Part shown: one piece after another, positions 16,642-29,400 of the stretch
Position numbering within the stretch: the first letter of the stretch is position 1
Layout: each line of letters begins with the position of its first letter
Origin: UBA8752 sp002336475
Lineage (GTDB): Bacteria; Bacteroidota; Bacteroidia; Flavobacteriales_D; Sanyastnellaceae
Length of the DNA stretch: 64,000 nucleotides
NCBI GenBank assembly: GCA_943846755.1
Contig: OX044365.1
Span: 2,906,420 to 2,970,419 of the forward strand
Direction of reading: 5' to 3'
Notes under the pieces: generated by a model
Told to the model about the DNA's origin: nothing
Seen by the model: the letters and a program-made list of their open reading frames with translations, nothing else
The model's database searches: none
Translations under genes and position numbers: made by a program

Positions 16642-17280
16642 TCACCGCAGGCGGTAGATGCGGTGAAGAGGGAAGGAGTTGGGTTTGGCGTCTGCCCAGA
16701 CGCCGTGGCCGATGTTGTGCATGATGCGCGAATCGGTGACCGCCACGCCGACGTGGTTGGAGCGCTTGCGGCCGACTTTCCACCAGACGATGTCGCCGGT
16801 TTGGACGGGCTGGTCGGAGGGCACCACTTTCCAATCGGGATGGTCGGCCAGGTAAGCGCCGATGTTGGGCACCCGACGGTGGTCAATGTTGGTGTCGGTG
16901 GCCTTGCCTTTTCGCTTGCGGTGCTTGTACACTTCCTCTTGGAGATCGACCCCTGAACAGCGCATGGCGCGGATCACCACATCGGTACAGACACCAGTGT
17001 TCTCCGGCACGTCGCCCATGGGGTATTCGATGCGAACATAGTCCGGGATGTAGCGCACGTAGTGGGGGAGCTCGGCGGCGCAGCTGGCGATGCGCTGGGG
17101 ACAGAAGTCGCAGTCGACCTCTGAAGTGGCCATGACGTGTGGCTGGTTGGCCAGTCGCACCGCGGACCGCAGGGTCTCCCCGGTATGGTCTTGGATGGCG
17201 TGGCGTGTATCGGTGTCGAGCGTGAGGGCCGCGGTCACGCAAGCCAGAAAGAGGAGGGGCAGAAACAGGAATCGGCGCAT
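16642..17280 (-). CDS. DUF1287-domain exported protein
   Basis: 212 residues with an N-terminal hydrophobic signal (FLFLPLLFLACVTAAL). The DUF1287 pattern is clear: YVRIEYPMGDVPENTGVCTDVVIRAMRCSGVDLQ, followed by NIDHRRVPNIGAYL, GDIVWWKV, HVGVAVTD and IMHNIGHG. The conserved Cys (TGVCTD) and His residues resemble the catalytic layout of NlpC/P60-like hydrolases, so an amidase or peptidase acting in the envelope is plausible but not shown. An early Cys (LAC) could alternatively be a lipobox. About 65 bp separate it from the downstream prolyl oligopeptidase end on the same strand. Confidence 0.85.
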   Translation of the reverse strand: MRRFLFLPLLFLACVTAALTLDTDTRHAIQDHTGETLRSAVRLANQPHVMATSEVDCDFCPQRIASCAAELPHYVRYIPDYVRIEYPMGDVPENTGVCTDVVIRAMRCSGVDLQEEVYKHRKRKGKATDTNIDHRRVPNIGAYLADHPDWKVVPSDQPVQTGDIVWWKVGRKRSNHVGVAVTDSRIMHNIGHGVWADAKPNSFPLHRIYRLR

Positions 17281-17345
17281 GCTTCTTTAACACGCGCCGA
17301 TTCGGTCTTATTGCCCGCTAGTGTGGGCAGGGAGGGTGGAGCTGC

Positions 17346-19481
17346 TTAGTACTGCGGCTCGAAGTCCATGGCGTTGAGCATGAAGGCCCACTTGTCGGCC
17401 TGCTCGTCGAGGATTTTGCCAGTCGGCTTGCCCGCGCCGTGGCCGGCGTTGGTTTCGATGCGGATCATCACGGGATCGGTGCCAGCGTGGGCGGCCTGCA
17501 AGCGGGCGGCGAACTTGAAGCTGTGCGCCGGGACCACGCGGTCGTCGTGGTCGGCCGTGGTGACCATTGTGGCGGGGTAGTCCGTGCCGTCTTTGAGGTT
17601 GTGCAGCGGAGAGTAGCCGTAGAGGTTGTCGAAGTGGACCTTGGAGCTGTCGGAGCAGCCGTACTCGGGGATCCAGCCCCAGCCGATGGTGAACTTGTGG
17701 TAGCGGAGCATGTCCATGACGCCGACTGCAGGGAAGGCCACGCTCGCCAGCTCAGGACGCTGTGCCATGGTGGCGCCCACAAGGAGTCCGCCGTTGGAGC
17801 CGCCGGCGATGGCCAGGCGGTCATTGGACGTGTATCCTTCCGCGATCAGGTATTCGCCTGCGGCGATGAAGTCGTCGAAGACGTTCTGCTTCTTGAGCAG
17901 CATGCCGCCTTCGTGCCATTCCTCACCGAACTCGCCGCCGCCGCGCAGGTTGGGCATGGCGTAGACGCCGCCCTGTTCGAGCAGGACGATGTTGGAGGTC
18001 GAGAAGCTCGGGGTCAGGGAGATGTTGAAGCCGCCGTACGCGTAGAGCATGGTCGGGCGTTGGCCGTCCATCTCGAGGCCCTTCTTGTGGACGATGAACA
18101 TGGGGACCATGGTGCCGTCTTTGGAGGGGTAGAACACCTGCTTGCTCTCGTATCCGGCCGGGTCAAAGTCGACGTCGGGCACGTAGAACGGGGTGCTCTC
18201 GCCCGTGGCCATGTCGTAGCGGAAAATAGAAGTGGGATAGGTGAATGAGGTGAAGGCGTAAAAGAGCTCCGTGGCATCATTCTTTCCTCCAAAGCCGCCG
18301 GTGGAGCCGGTGGCATTGGGCAAGGCGATTTCGCGGGCGTTGCTGCCGTCGAGGTCATAACGGATGACGGCATTGCACGCGTTGCGCAGGTAGGTGGCAA
18401 ACAGATCGCCGCCGGCTGTGCTCACCCCTTCGAGCAAGTGCTCGGACTCAGGGATCACATCTGTCCAAGCGCTGCGGTCAGAGGGGTTGGAAGGGTCCAC
18501 AGCCACCAAGCGGTACTTGGGGGCGTCGATGTCGGTTTGGAGCAGGAGCTTGCCGTCGAGGTGGTCTACAATGCTGGAGCGGGTGTTGAATCCGTCGACC
18601 ACCATTTGCCACTCGGCATTGGGGTCGGTCAGGTCTTTGATGTGGAGGTTGTTGCCGTCGGTGCCGGTGCTCGTGTTGAGGATGAGGTATCGGTTGTCCT
18701 CGGTGGCGTAGGCGAAGTGGTAGCGGTTGGGTTCGTCGTCGTTGCGGAAGACCAGCTCGTCCTCGCTTTGGGGCGTGCCGAGTTTGTGGAAGTACACGCT
18801 GTGGAAGGTGTTCTCGGCGCTGAACTCGCTGCCGTCGGGGGCGGGGTAGCGGCTGTAGTAAAAGCCGTCGCCGACCCAGCTGGCGCCGGAGAACTTGACC
18901 CACTCGAGCACGTCGCCGGTTTCTTCACCGGTCTCGAGGTCCATCACGCGGATCTCCTGCCAGTCGCTGCCGGCGGCGTTGCGCATGACCACGATGTACT
19001 TGTCGTCATCGGAGGCACTGGAGAGGCTGGCGGTAACGGTACCGTCCTCGCTCAAGGTATTGGGGTCGAGGAAAACTTGGTCCTCGCCATCGAGGCCGTC
19101 GCGGACGTACCAGACGCTTTGGTTTTGCAGGCCGTCGTTCTTGCTGATGTAGTAGCGGTCGCCAATCTTCCGGGGGGCGCCGACCTTCTCGTAGTTGAAG
19201 ATCTGCTCGTAGCGGTCGCGGATGGCGTTGCGGAAGGGGATGGCGTCCAAATGACCGCGCGTCACGGCGTTTTGGGCCTCAACCCAAGCACCGGTCTCCT
19301 CGCTGCGGTCGTCTTCAAGCCACCGGTACGGGTCTGCTACTGCAGTTCCGAAATAAGTGTCTGTGACCTCCTCGGTGCGGGTTTCCGGGTATTTGAAGCC
19401 TGTCATGGAATCGGGTTGAGGAGCGGTGCCGCATGAAGCCCAAACGAGGACTGCGGCAATGGGGAAAATCAAATTTCGCAT
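17346..19481 (-). CDS. Prolyl oligopeptidase (S9A) lipoprotein
   Basis: 711 residues, starting MRNLIFPIAAVLVWASC with a lipobox, so probably anchored in the periplasm or on the outer membrane. The N-terminal TYFGTAVADPYRWLEDDRSEET is the classical S9A opening. A seven-bladed propeller covers roughly residues 80-450. The hydrolase domain has YGGFNISLTPSF, GGSNGGLLVG (Ser562), DHDDRVVPAHSFKF (catalytic Asp near 646) and NAGHGAG (His681). It cleaves short peptides after proline. High local G+C and strong codon bias give long open frames on the other strand, which are shadows. Its start is only 29 bp from the divergent AIM24-like gene. Confidence 0.95.
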   Translation of the reverse strand: MRNLIFPIAAVLVWASCGTAPQPDSMTGFKYPETRTEEVTDTYFGTAVADPYRWLEDDRSEETGAWVEAQNAVTRGHLDAIPFRNAIRDRYEQIFNYEKVGAPRKIGDRYYISKNDGLQNQSVWYVRDGLDGEDQVFLDPNTLSEDGTVTASLSSASDDDKYIVVMRNAAGSDWQEIRVMDLETGEETGDVLEWVKFSGASWVGDGFYYSRYPAPDGSEFSAENTFHSVYFHKLGTPQSEDELVFRNDDEPNRYHFAYATEDNRYLILNTSTGTDGNNLHIKDLTDPNAEWQMVVDGFNTRSSIVDHLDGKLLLQTDIDAPKYRLVAVDPSNPSDRSAWTDVIPESEHLLEGVSTAGGDLFATYLRNACNAVIRYDLDGSNAREIALPNATGSTGGFGGKNDATELFYAFTSFTYPTSIFRYDMATGESTPFYVPDVDFDPAGYESKQVFYPSKDGTMVPMFIVHKKGLEMDGQRPTMLYAYGGFNISLTPSFSTSNIVLLEQGGVYAMPNLRGGGEFGEEWHEGGMLLKKQNVFDDFIAAGEYLIAEGYTSNDRLAIAGGSNGGLLVGATMAQRPELASVAFPAVGVMDMLRYHKFTIGWGWIPEYGCSDSSKVHFDNLYGYSPLHNLKDGTDYPATMVTTADHDDRVVPAHSFKFAARLQAAHAGTDPVMIRIETNAGHGAGKPTGKILDEQADKWAFMLNAMDFEPQY

Positions 19482-19510
19482 GTTGTGAATCGGGTGGCAA
19501 ATTAGACGAC

Positions 19511-20302
19511 ATGAAGCACAGCGACGAAATAGATTACCGCATCCATGGCGATGACCTTCAAACGGTAGAGGTAGAGTTGGACCCTCAGGAGACTGTCATT
19601 GCAGAAGCGGGTGCGATGAACTGGATGGAAGAGGACATTGCTTTCGAAACCCGAATGGGCGATGGCTCGGAGGCCAACCAAGGGATGCTGGGCAAGCTGT
19701 TCGGCGCAGGCAAGCGCATGCTCACCGGCGAAAGCTTGTTCATGACGCATTTCACGAACCGGGGAGTGATGAAGCGGAAGGTGGCCTTTGCTGCTCCGTA
19801 TCCCGGCAAGATTGTTCCCGTGGACCTTGCCGCCCTCGGCGGTGATTTGTTGTGCCAAAAAGACGCTTTTCTGTGCGCTGCGATGGGCACCTCTGTGAGC
19901 ATGGCCTTTAATAAAAAGCTCGGTGCAGGATTCTTCGGAGGTGAAGGGTTCATCCTTCAAAAGTTGCAGGGTGATGGATTGGCCTTCTTGCACGCTGGAG
20001 GAACGGTTGTCAAGCGTGAATTGAATGGAGAAACCCTCCGCGTGGATACCGGTTGCATTGTGGCTTTTGACGCGACTGTTTCTTATGACATCGAGGCTGC
20101 TGGCGGCTTGAAGAGCATGTTGTTTGGAGGAGAGGGATTGTTTTTGGCGACGCTTCGAGGCCAGGGTACGGTGTGGCTGCAAAGTTTGCCTTTTAGCCGA
20201 TTGGCAGACCGGATTCTCATGAATGCTCCTTCGATCGGAGGGAAATCCAAAGGCGAGGGGAGCGTACTCGGAGGGTTAGGCAGGATGATGGATGGGGTCT
20301 GA
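19511..20302 (+). CDS. AIM24/TIGR00266-family protein
   Basis: 263 residues beginning MKHSDEIDYRIHGDDLQ. The family signature is seen in VELDPQETVIAEAGAMNWME, followed by the glycine-rich GKLFGAGKRMLTGESLFMTHF and the beta-rich core GGEGFILQKLQGDGLAFLHAGG and LRVDTGCIVAFD. It is a cytoplasmic beta-prism-like protein; members are linked to mitochondrial organisation in yeast, and the bacterial role is unknown. The C-terminal tail KGEGSVLGGLGRMMDG is also family-like. ATG 19511 is chosen because the preceding in-frame residues would overlap the divergent peptidase signal sequence. Confidence 0.85.
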   Translation: MKHSDEIDYRIHGDDLQTVEVELDPQETVIAEAGAMNWMEEDIAFETRMGDGSEANQGMLGKLFGAGKRMLTGESLFMTHFTNRGVMKRKVAFAAPYPGKIVPVDLAALGGDLLCQKDAFLCAAMGTSVSMAFNKKLGAGFFGGEGFILQKLQGDGLAFLHAGGTVVKRELNGETLRVDTGCIVAFDATVSYDIEAAGGLKSMLFGGEGLFLATLRGQGTVWLQSLPFSRLADRILMNAPSIGGKSKGEGSVLGGLGRMMDGV

Positions 20303-20393
20303 TTAGAGGCAGATGCAGGATGTCCTGGTGACGTTTTGTGTTTGGACGAAGGGCGGTTAATTGCCTACCTGAGCTTAAATACTGGGGATGAAA

Positions 20394-20425
20394 TTGTTTT
20401 TTTCGTCGATAAATGGGTATATTTA
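20394..20425 (+). promoter_or_regulatory. Possible promoter of the giant surface-protein gene
   Basis: TTG (20394-20396) and TATATTTA (20418-20425) are separated by 21 bp in the AT-rich part of a 150-bp gap, fitting the -33/-7 TAnnTTTG arrangement. A leader of about 20 bases would precede ATG 20453. The surrounding composition is clearly more AT-rich than the flanking genes. Confidence 0.4.
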
Positions 20426-20452
20426 TCATTGCCCAACCCAGATTGTGCTCAC

Positions 20453-23400
20453 ATGAACCGTCTGATTACCCTTCTCTTTTGCCTTTTCTGTGCAGCATTT
20501 GCGCACGGACAGGCTCCCTCTTATGGTCTTTCCGTGGAAGTCTTCGCGGAACACGATACCGGTCCTTTGGCCGGTCAGACTACGTATCGAATCTTTATGG
20601 ACTGCGTCAACGCAGACGACATTGTGTCGGCTGTGAGTGGAGATGCCATCTTTCCGATGGACCTCTCTACGACGACCACATTCTATCAGGATGCCCTCGG
20701 TGCTGCTACGCCCAATGCGGTGAATCCGTTGCTCTTCGGTTTCTTTCCGCAGTTGGAGTATGACACTTGGGTCACGGTTGGCATTTCGCAACAACCTGAT
20801 GGTGCGGCAAATGAAGGTGAAATCAGCACCGTTGAAAGTCCCACACAGGCATGGGTATTGGGCTTTGAGTCGGGCGGCAACTTGGTGATGGACGACGCGA
20901 CAGGAGGGGCGTGGTTTGTGACCCAGAATTATGTGAATGGAATCGCGGGCGATGACCTGCAGGTATTGTTGGCACAAGTCACTACAGACGGAGACATTTC
21001 GGGTACGCTTTTGGTTCAGGTATTTGAACACGGTGTGGGCTCCTCGGATTTGAGGTTTCATTTGAGTTTCGACGGAACCGATGGCTCCGGGGCGGCAGGA
21101 TGTACCGATCCAAACGCTGACAACTACAATGCTGGTGCGGCTGAAGACGATGGGACTTGCTTGTATGGCGGTTGCACAGATGCTGCGGCATGCAACTATG
21201 ACCTTGAGGCCAATGACGATGATGGATCCTGCATTTTGGCGGACCCGTTTCGCGACTGCGACGGTGTCTGTCTTGCCGACGCCGATGGCGATGGATTTTG
21301 CGATGAAGAAGAAGTCGATGGTTGCACGGATCAGTCGGCCTGGAACTTTGACGTTGATGCCACTGAGGAGGACAACTCCTGTATTTATTTCAACGCCTGT
21401 GGAATTGAAGCCGATGCGGTTGTAGAGGCCAGCAGTTTTGATTTTGATCCGAGCGTGGTAACGATGGAAGTCGGTGCGACTGTGGTATGGGTGAATGTTG
21501 GAGGCTTGCACAACGTCAATGCCACAACGGATCAGCTTACAGGGTTGCCTTTTGACAACCCTCAGCCGTTTACCATTTCTGCTGTTTTGGGGTCTACGGA
21601 AGGCACCTGTCTCGGTTCCTTTACGTTCACTGTACCAGGGATTTACGACTACAACTCTTCGGTTTCGAACCAGGCCAGTTTGGGCATGGTAGGCACCATC
21701 ATTGTAGGTGTCGGAGGTTGCGATGATTCTGATGCAACCAACTTTGATCCAGCGGCAGAATTTGACGACGGCAGCTGCATTTTTTCTGGATGTACAGATC
21801 CAGAGGCCAGCAACTATGATGTCACTGCTCAGATTGACAATGGCAGCTGCTTGTACCCCGGATGTACCGATGACTCAGCGGCCAATTACGATGCCACGGC
21901 CAACGATGATGATGGCAGTTGCTTGTATGCGGGATGTACCGATGTTGCCGCGGGCAACTACGACCCGCAGGCCAATACCGATGATGGAACTTGCTTCTAC
22001 CCGGGTTGTACCGACCCAGAGGCTTGCAACTATGACATTGTAGCCGACACGGAGGATGGAAGTTGTTTGGATGCCCTGACAACCTGGGGCGTTGATTACT
22101 TGGATTGTGATGGGGCTTGCCTCAATGATTCTGATCAAGACGGTGTATGCGATGAGGATGAGGTCGACGGTTGTAACGATGTTACTGCCTGCAATTACGA
22201 TGCGGGTGCCACTGAAAATGATGGGACATGTGATTATTGTTCTTGTACTGGAACGGGAGGCGATACCTCTTGGATTTCGGGCGATACCCTGGAGGTGCTG
22301 ACGTTTGTCGATGATACTGTAGGGTATGCATTGGATGTGGAGTGGGTCAAAACCCACACCTCAGGGGCGTTGAACGGCATGTCCACGTACCGATTTTATG
22401 TGGTGGCCAACGGAGCCTCTGATTTGTTGAGCTCTTGTTTTGGAAACAGCCTGAACCCGATGTTGATCCAGTCCACAAGTGACTTCTATCAGGACGTGAT
22501 AGGCAGCACTTTTGGAACAGGAATCAACCCCTTGTTGCTGGGCGCTTTTCCGGATGTGGCTTATGACAGTTGGGTGACCATCGGACTAGATGCTACGCCA
22601 CCTGCTGGTTACAGCAACATCCAGAGTGCCCAAAGTCCAAATCAGAACTGGGTAGCTTCATTCAATGCGGGTGGAGAATTGCGCATGGACGATCCTGTCG
22701 GTGGCGCTTGGTTTGTGACGTCTTCCAACCTCAACGGCGTGCCCGATGCCGACCTGCGGGTGTTGGTTGCACAGTTCACCACAACCGGGGTCGTATCCGG
22801 CACCTTGCCGATCCAAATATTTCCGCAAGGAGATGGGGCCAATGAGCAACGCGCTGCGTTCACATTCACGACCGAAGGACTCGGTGAGCCAGAATTGACT
22901 GCGGTAGTCGGTTCCGGTGGGGAAGGGGGCAACAATTGTGGTTGCACAGACGCTGCGGCCGACAATTACGACGCCACTGCTGACTATGAGGATGGCACTT
23001 GTCAATTCTTGGGTTGTACCAACCCCAATGCGCTCAACTATGATGGCACAGCCAATACCGACGATGGGTCTTGTGTTGTGCCTGGTTGCACGAATGAGGA
23101 AGCCGACAATTACGATCCTGAAGCCAATCAGAATGACGGGTCTTGCATCCTGACGGGCTGCACCTACAGCGATGCGGCGAATTACGATCCTACCGCCAAC
23201 ACGGATGATGGCAGTTGCATTTACTATGGCTGTATTGATCCTGAGGCGGACAACTTCGATCCCACCGCAAATACCGATGACGGCGGATGCATGTACCTCG
23301 GATGTACAGATCCTGAAGCCGACAACTTCGATGCTGGAGCCAATCAAAGCGACGGAACCTGCGAGTACTTCGGATGCACGGTCCCAGTGGCCTCTAACTT

Positions 23401-26400
23401 TGATCCGTCAGCCAATGTGGACGATGGCAGTTGCCTTTTCCCAGGTTGTACCAACCCTGAAGCGTCCAACTATGACGCTACGGCAAACGAGGATGACGGC
23501 TCGTGTATCCTCGAGGGATGCATGGATGTGACCGCTTCGAACTATGACCCTGAAGCCAATGCGGACGATGGAAGCTGCACCTATCCTGGTTGTACCGACG
23601 CTGCTGCCTCAAACTTTGACCCAGAAGCCAACCTGAACGACGGAACTTGTTTGTTCCCCGGTTGCTTGGACAGCGATGCCGTGAACTACGACCCCGGTGC
23701 CAATGTGGATGATGGCGGTTGCCAATACGGTGGTTGTATCGACCCTGATGCGGTCAATTATGATGCCTCTGCAGACGTGGACAACGGTACGTGTTTGTAT
23801 GCGGGCTGTACCGATGCCGCCGCTTCTAACTATGACAGCGGCGCCAATCAGGAGGATGGGTCTTGTATCTACCCCGGTTGCACCGATGCTGCTGCATTGA
23901 ATTACGATGTCATCGCCAACGAAGACGATGGCTCTTGCATTTTCGGCGGATGTCTTGACCCTGGAGCTTGTAATTACAGCGCTACTGCGGATGTTGAAGA
24001 TGGTTCTTGTGTCTATCCCGATGTCGTGTACATCGATTGTGACGGCAACTGCCTGAACGACGGCGACGGCGACGGTGTTTGTGATGAAGACGAATTCAGC
24101 GGATGTACGGATCCGTTGGCCTGCAACTACAGCGCAGGGATGACCGAAGACGATGGCAGCTGTGAGTATTGTTCTTGCTCAGGAGAAGGCGCTGCTGGAT
24201 TGGACGCCTTTGACTACGGCTCCAATGAGGTGGGATATGGATTGAAGCTCTCTCGGGTCATGGACCATACAAGTGGTGCATTGGCCGGCATGACGACTTG
24301 GCGTTTGACGGCCACGTTAGGCCATGTAGATGACATGTTGTCAAGTGCTTATGGCAACGATGAGTTGCCCCTGCAGGTGTCTTCAACGGCGCCATTCTAC
24401 CAGGACGTATTGGGAGGAACTTTTGCCAATGGTGTCAACCCCTTGTTGTTGCCGAGCTTCCCTGACTTGGCGTATGATACTTGGGTGACCATCGGCATTG
24501 AAGGAACCCCCAATGCTGCTGCAGGAGAAGGCGACATTCAAAGCGCCCAAAGTCCGGGTCAAAACTGGGTGATCGGTTTTGATGCAGGAGGTGAAATCTT
24601 GATGAACGACCCGACGGGTGGTGCTTGGTTTGTCACCAATGTTTACAACAACGGCATCGCAGGCGATGACCTTGAAGTGCTGTTGGGTCAGTTTACCACT
24701 GCAGGTGTATTAACAGGAGTACTGAATTATCAAGTTTTCATCGAAGGAAATGGAGCGAATGACGTTCGGGTAACCTCGAGCTTCTCGTCGGCTGATTTGG
24801 ATGGGTTGGACGGTCCCGCTTGCGGTTGTTTGGATGAAACAGCTGACAATTATGACCCCGGTGCAGACTACGACGACGGGTCATGCGAGACTGCAGGTTG
24901 CACGGATGCTGCAGCAGACAACTACAACAGTGCGGCCAATGTGGACGACGGCTCTTGCCTCTTCAGTGGGTGTACCTCTTCAAATGCTTTCAACTACGAT
25001 CCACTGGCCAACAGTGACGATGGCTCTTGTATTTTCTTCGGATGTACCCATCCTTTTGCCACCAACTTTGACCCGGAGGCCAACTTTGACGATGGTTCTT
25101 GTGTGATTCTTGGATGTACCATTTCAGGTGCCGAGAACTACAACCCTGAAGCCACCGAGAATGATGGCTCCTGCATTTTTGCGGGATGTACCAATGCTGA
25201 TGCGAGCAACTACGACCCGCTTGCATCCATCGACGATGGTTCATGTGTGGTTCCAGGTTGTACCGATGAATCGGCGACGAACTACAACCCCGAGGCTACG
25301 TTCAACAATGGAACTTGCGCTTATCTGGGTTGCACGGATGATGAGGCATGCAACTATGATGCATCGGCCTTGACAGACGATGGCAGCTGCCAGTACCCCA
25401 TTGACCTGTATGAGTCTGCGGAATATGACTGCAATGGTGATTGTGTCAGCGACTTAGACGGCGATGGCATTTGTGATGCTTTTGAAATTCCCGGCTGTAC
25501 CGATGTTATGGCCTGTAACTATCAGGGAGCAACCGATGATGATGGTTCATGTGAATACTTGAGCTGTGCCGGTTGTTCCGACCCGGAAGCCGACAACTAT
25601 GCAGGCAATCCGCTGATTGTGAATGACGAACTCTGCGAGTATCTCGGTTGCACGAGTCCAGCGGCAGACAACTTCGACCCGCAGGCCAACGTCGACGATG
25701 CCAGCTGCTTGTTTAGCGGCTGTACCGACCCTGAAGCAGACAACTATGATGCCCAGGCCAACGTGGACACCAACTGTATTTACCTCGGTTGTGTGAACCC
25801 AGCAGCGGACAACTACGACCCGGCAGCCAATACGAACGATGGATCTTGTGTCTTTTCGGGATGTACGGATCCAGAGGCGGACAACTATGATCCGCAAGCC
25901 AATTCTGATTCCAATTGTCTCTACTTGGGCTGTTTGGATACCACGGCTTCGAATTACGACGCAGGGGCCAATACCGATGATGGAAGTTGTGTCTACCTCG
26001 GTTGTACCGATGAGGGGGCCTGCAACTTTGATTCAACCGCCAATACCGACGATGGAACTTGCGCCTATCCGGCCTCTTCAAGCGTCGATTGCAATGGAGA
26101 CTGCCTGTTGGACACCGATGGTGACTTGGTATGCAACCCCGATGAAATTGCGGGCTGTTTGGTGCCAGGAGCATGCAACTACAACCCCGATGCCACAGAT
26201 GGTGGTGTGGTGTGCGATTACACGGCTTGTGCGGGATGTACCGACCCCACGGCGGACAACTATGACGCTTTGGCTACGCTGCCAAGTGGCGATTGCGAAT
26301 ACTTTGGTTGCACAGACGCTGCAGCAGACAACTTCTCTCCAGGGGCCAACGTCGATGACGGAAGCTGTTCCTATGGGGGGTGCACCGACCCCGAAGCCTA

Positions 26401-29400
26401 CAACTTTGATGGCAACGCTTCTTTGGACGATGGCAGCTGCTTGTATGCAGGTTGCGTAGACCCTGAAGCTTGCAACTTTGATGCGGGTGCCGATACCGAT
26501 GATGGAACCTGCACCTATCCGGCTCCAGAATACGACTGTTTGGGCTATTGCATTTCCGATTACGATGGTGACGGGATATGTGATCCTTTTGAAGTCCCTG
26601 GCTGCACAGCTCCTTCGGCATGCAACTATGACAGCGACGCTACCGAGAACAACGGATCCTGCGAATGGAATTCTTGTGTAGGGTGCACAGATGCAGCGGC
26701 TGACAACTTCTCGGAAACGGCATTGACCGACGATGGTTCGTGTGAGTTTGGGGGATGTACCGACTTCACGGCAGTGAACTATGAGATTCAGGCCACCTTT
26801 AACGATGGCAGTTGCTTGTATGGCGGATGCACAGACAATGGCGCTTGCAATTACACTGCCGGAGCCAACTTTGACGATGGGTCTTGTGAGTTCATCTCCT
26901 GCGCGGGTTGTATGATTACCATTGCCTGTAATTACGATCCTACAGCGCTGATCTTTAGTGTGGAAGTCTGTGAATTCACCTCTTGTTGCGGTGACCCTGC
27001 AGCGGACAACTACGACGCTGACGTTTCAGAGTACCTCGTCGAAGGGTGCCTCTATGGTGGCAACCCTCCATCTGTTGATGAAGCGGGGTGCGACTTGCCG
27101 TTTGCTTGCAACTTTGGCGATGAGGTCAACGATTGTGAGTTTGCTTCATGCGCGGGATGCCTCGATGAAGGCGCCTGCAATTATGATGCAGATGCTACGC
27201 TGGCCATTACTTGCCTCTATCCAGAAGACCTCTACGGAGTGGGATATTTGGACTGTGACGGAGCCTGCTTGAACGACGCCAACGACAATGGGCTGTGCGA
27301 TGAAATTGAGCCCGTGGGTTGTACTGACCCCAATGCCTGCAATTTGGATGCACAAGCATCTTTGGATGATGGCTCTTGTGAGTATCTGAGCTGCGGCGGC
27401 TGCACGATCGCATCGGCTTGCAACTATGATGCCTCGGCTTCGTTCAACGACGGCTCTTGTGACTTTGCATCTTGTGCAGGTTGTACCGATGAAACAGCCT
27501 GTAACTACGCTTCTGACCTCACAATTGAAGACGGTACGTGCATTTACGCGCAGCCCGAATACGATTGCAATGGCCAGTGCTTGGAAGACACCGACGGTGA
27601 CAACATTTGCGATGCCTTTGACGAGCCTGTCTTCGGTTGTGATGATGCCGCGGCCTGCAATTTTGACGCCCTGGCAACGGACAACGATGGTACATGCGAT
27701 TATTGCTCATGTTTCATCACTTCTTCTGATACCGAGGGTTACGGCGTAGACGTAGAGGTCCACGCGGTAGATGGTGTGGCAGGTTTCACGACCTACCGCG
27801 TATATGCCACCACGGCCTCTTCCGATGATTTCGTGAGTGCCGTCACTGGTTTTTCTGGAGTCCCGCTCGAGGTTCAAACCACAGGAACGTTTTTCCAAAG
27901 CTCCATTGGCGGTGTGACACCTTCGGGGATTACGGATTTGCTGCTCGGATTTGTTCCGGACTTGGAATATGACAGCTGGGTTACGATTGGCCTTGAGCGC
28001 AAGGCGGACTCCGGCATGGGAGAGGAGGATGCCGCAACGGTGTCTGGAGTCTCACCCAGTTGGACGGTCGGTTTTGAATCGGGCGATGACATTGCCATCA
28101 ACGACGGCACAGGTGGTGGCTGGTATATTTTGAACTCGGCATCCAATGGAATTGCGGGCGACGATCAGCGTGTGCTGCTTGGACAGTTCACCACGGACGG
28201 TGACCTGAGCGGAAGCATGCGGATTCAGGTTTTCCCGAATGGCAATTCAGAAATGGACTTGCGCTATGTGGTTTCCTTCGGAGCTCCCAATTGTGGTTGT
28301 ACCGACCCCGATGCTTTGAACCCCGACCTCGATGCGGCCTATGACGATGGCAGTTGTGAATACCCAGGTTGTACGGATGCTGCGGCAGACAATTACGATG
28401 CTGGAGCTGATGTGAACGACGGCAGCTGTGTGTACAGCGGTTGTACGGACCCTGCGGCCGACAACTACGACCCACAGGCTACGGTTTTTGATGGCAGTTG
28501 CATCTTCTTTGGTTGCACGGACCCACTTGCAGGCAACTACGACGACTTGGCCAACACCAACGATGGCTCATGCAGCTATGCGGGTTGTACTTCTCCTGCG
28601 GCTTCAAACTTTAACCCCATTGCCAATGTGGACGATGGATCCTGTTTGTTCGATGGTTGCACGGACGCTTCGGCAGCCAACTACGAACCTGGCGCCAACA
28701 GCGACGACGGGTCGTGTCTGTACCCCGGTTGTACGGACCTCGACGCAGACAACTACAATGCTCAAGCCAACGTGAACGATGGCAGCTGCGTGTTGTCGGG
28801 GTGCACGGATTCAGAAGCACAGAACTACAATGCTGCAGCCAACAATGAAGATGGCAGCTGTGAATACCCCGGTTGTACTGATCCTGCTGCAGACAACTTT
28901 GATGCAGCGTCCAATGCGGATGACGGGTCATGCCTGTTTGGGGGTTGTACCCAAATGGGGGCCTGCAATTATGACCCTGCAGCCAATGACGATGATGGCA
29001 CGTGCACGTTCCCAGAGGACCTCTTTGGGGCAGACAATGTGGATTGCACAGGCACATGCAACAACGACACGGATGGTGATGGCATTTGCGATGAGGATGA
29101 GGTACTGGGTTGCACCGACGGTGAGGCCTGCAATTTCTCAGTCGAGGCCACCGACGATGACGGCAGTTGTGAAAGCCAAAGCTGCTCAGGTTGCACAGAC
29201 CCAGAAGCTGACAATTACGATGCTCAGGCTACCATCAGTGACGACTCCTGCGTCATCAGCGGTTGCACTTATCCGACAGCGGCGAATTACAACCCCGAAG
29301 CGACCGTTGAAAATGGATCTTGCACGTTTGGTGGATGCACCAACCCTGCGGCCATCAACTACAGCGTTTTGGCCGATGTAGACGACGGCAGCTGCATCCT

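Noticed and set aside
17310..17345. TGCCC/GGGCA hairpin downstream of the prolyl oligopeptidase gene
   Set aside because: The 5-bp stem with an 8-base loop and no following T-run is within chance expectation.
17439..19436. Two long plus-strand frames over the prolyl oligopeptidase gene
   Set aside because: They mirror a high-G+C coding strand with strong third-position bias. Their translations are Val/Gly/Ala-rich without motifs, whereas the minus strand gives a complete S9A enzyme.
20426..21511. Long open frame on the minus strand inside the giant gene
   Set aside because: The repetitive codon pattern of the plus-strand gene keeps antisense frames open. The translation has no family features or signal, while the plus strand reads as a coherent repeat protein.
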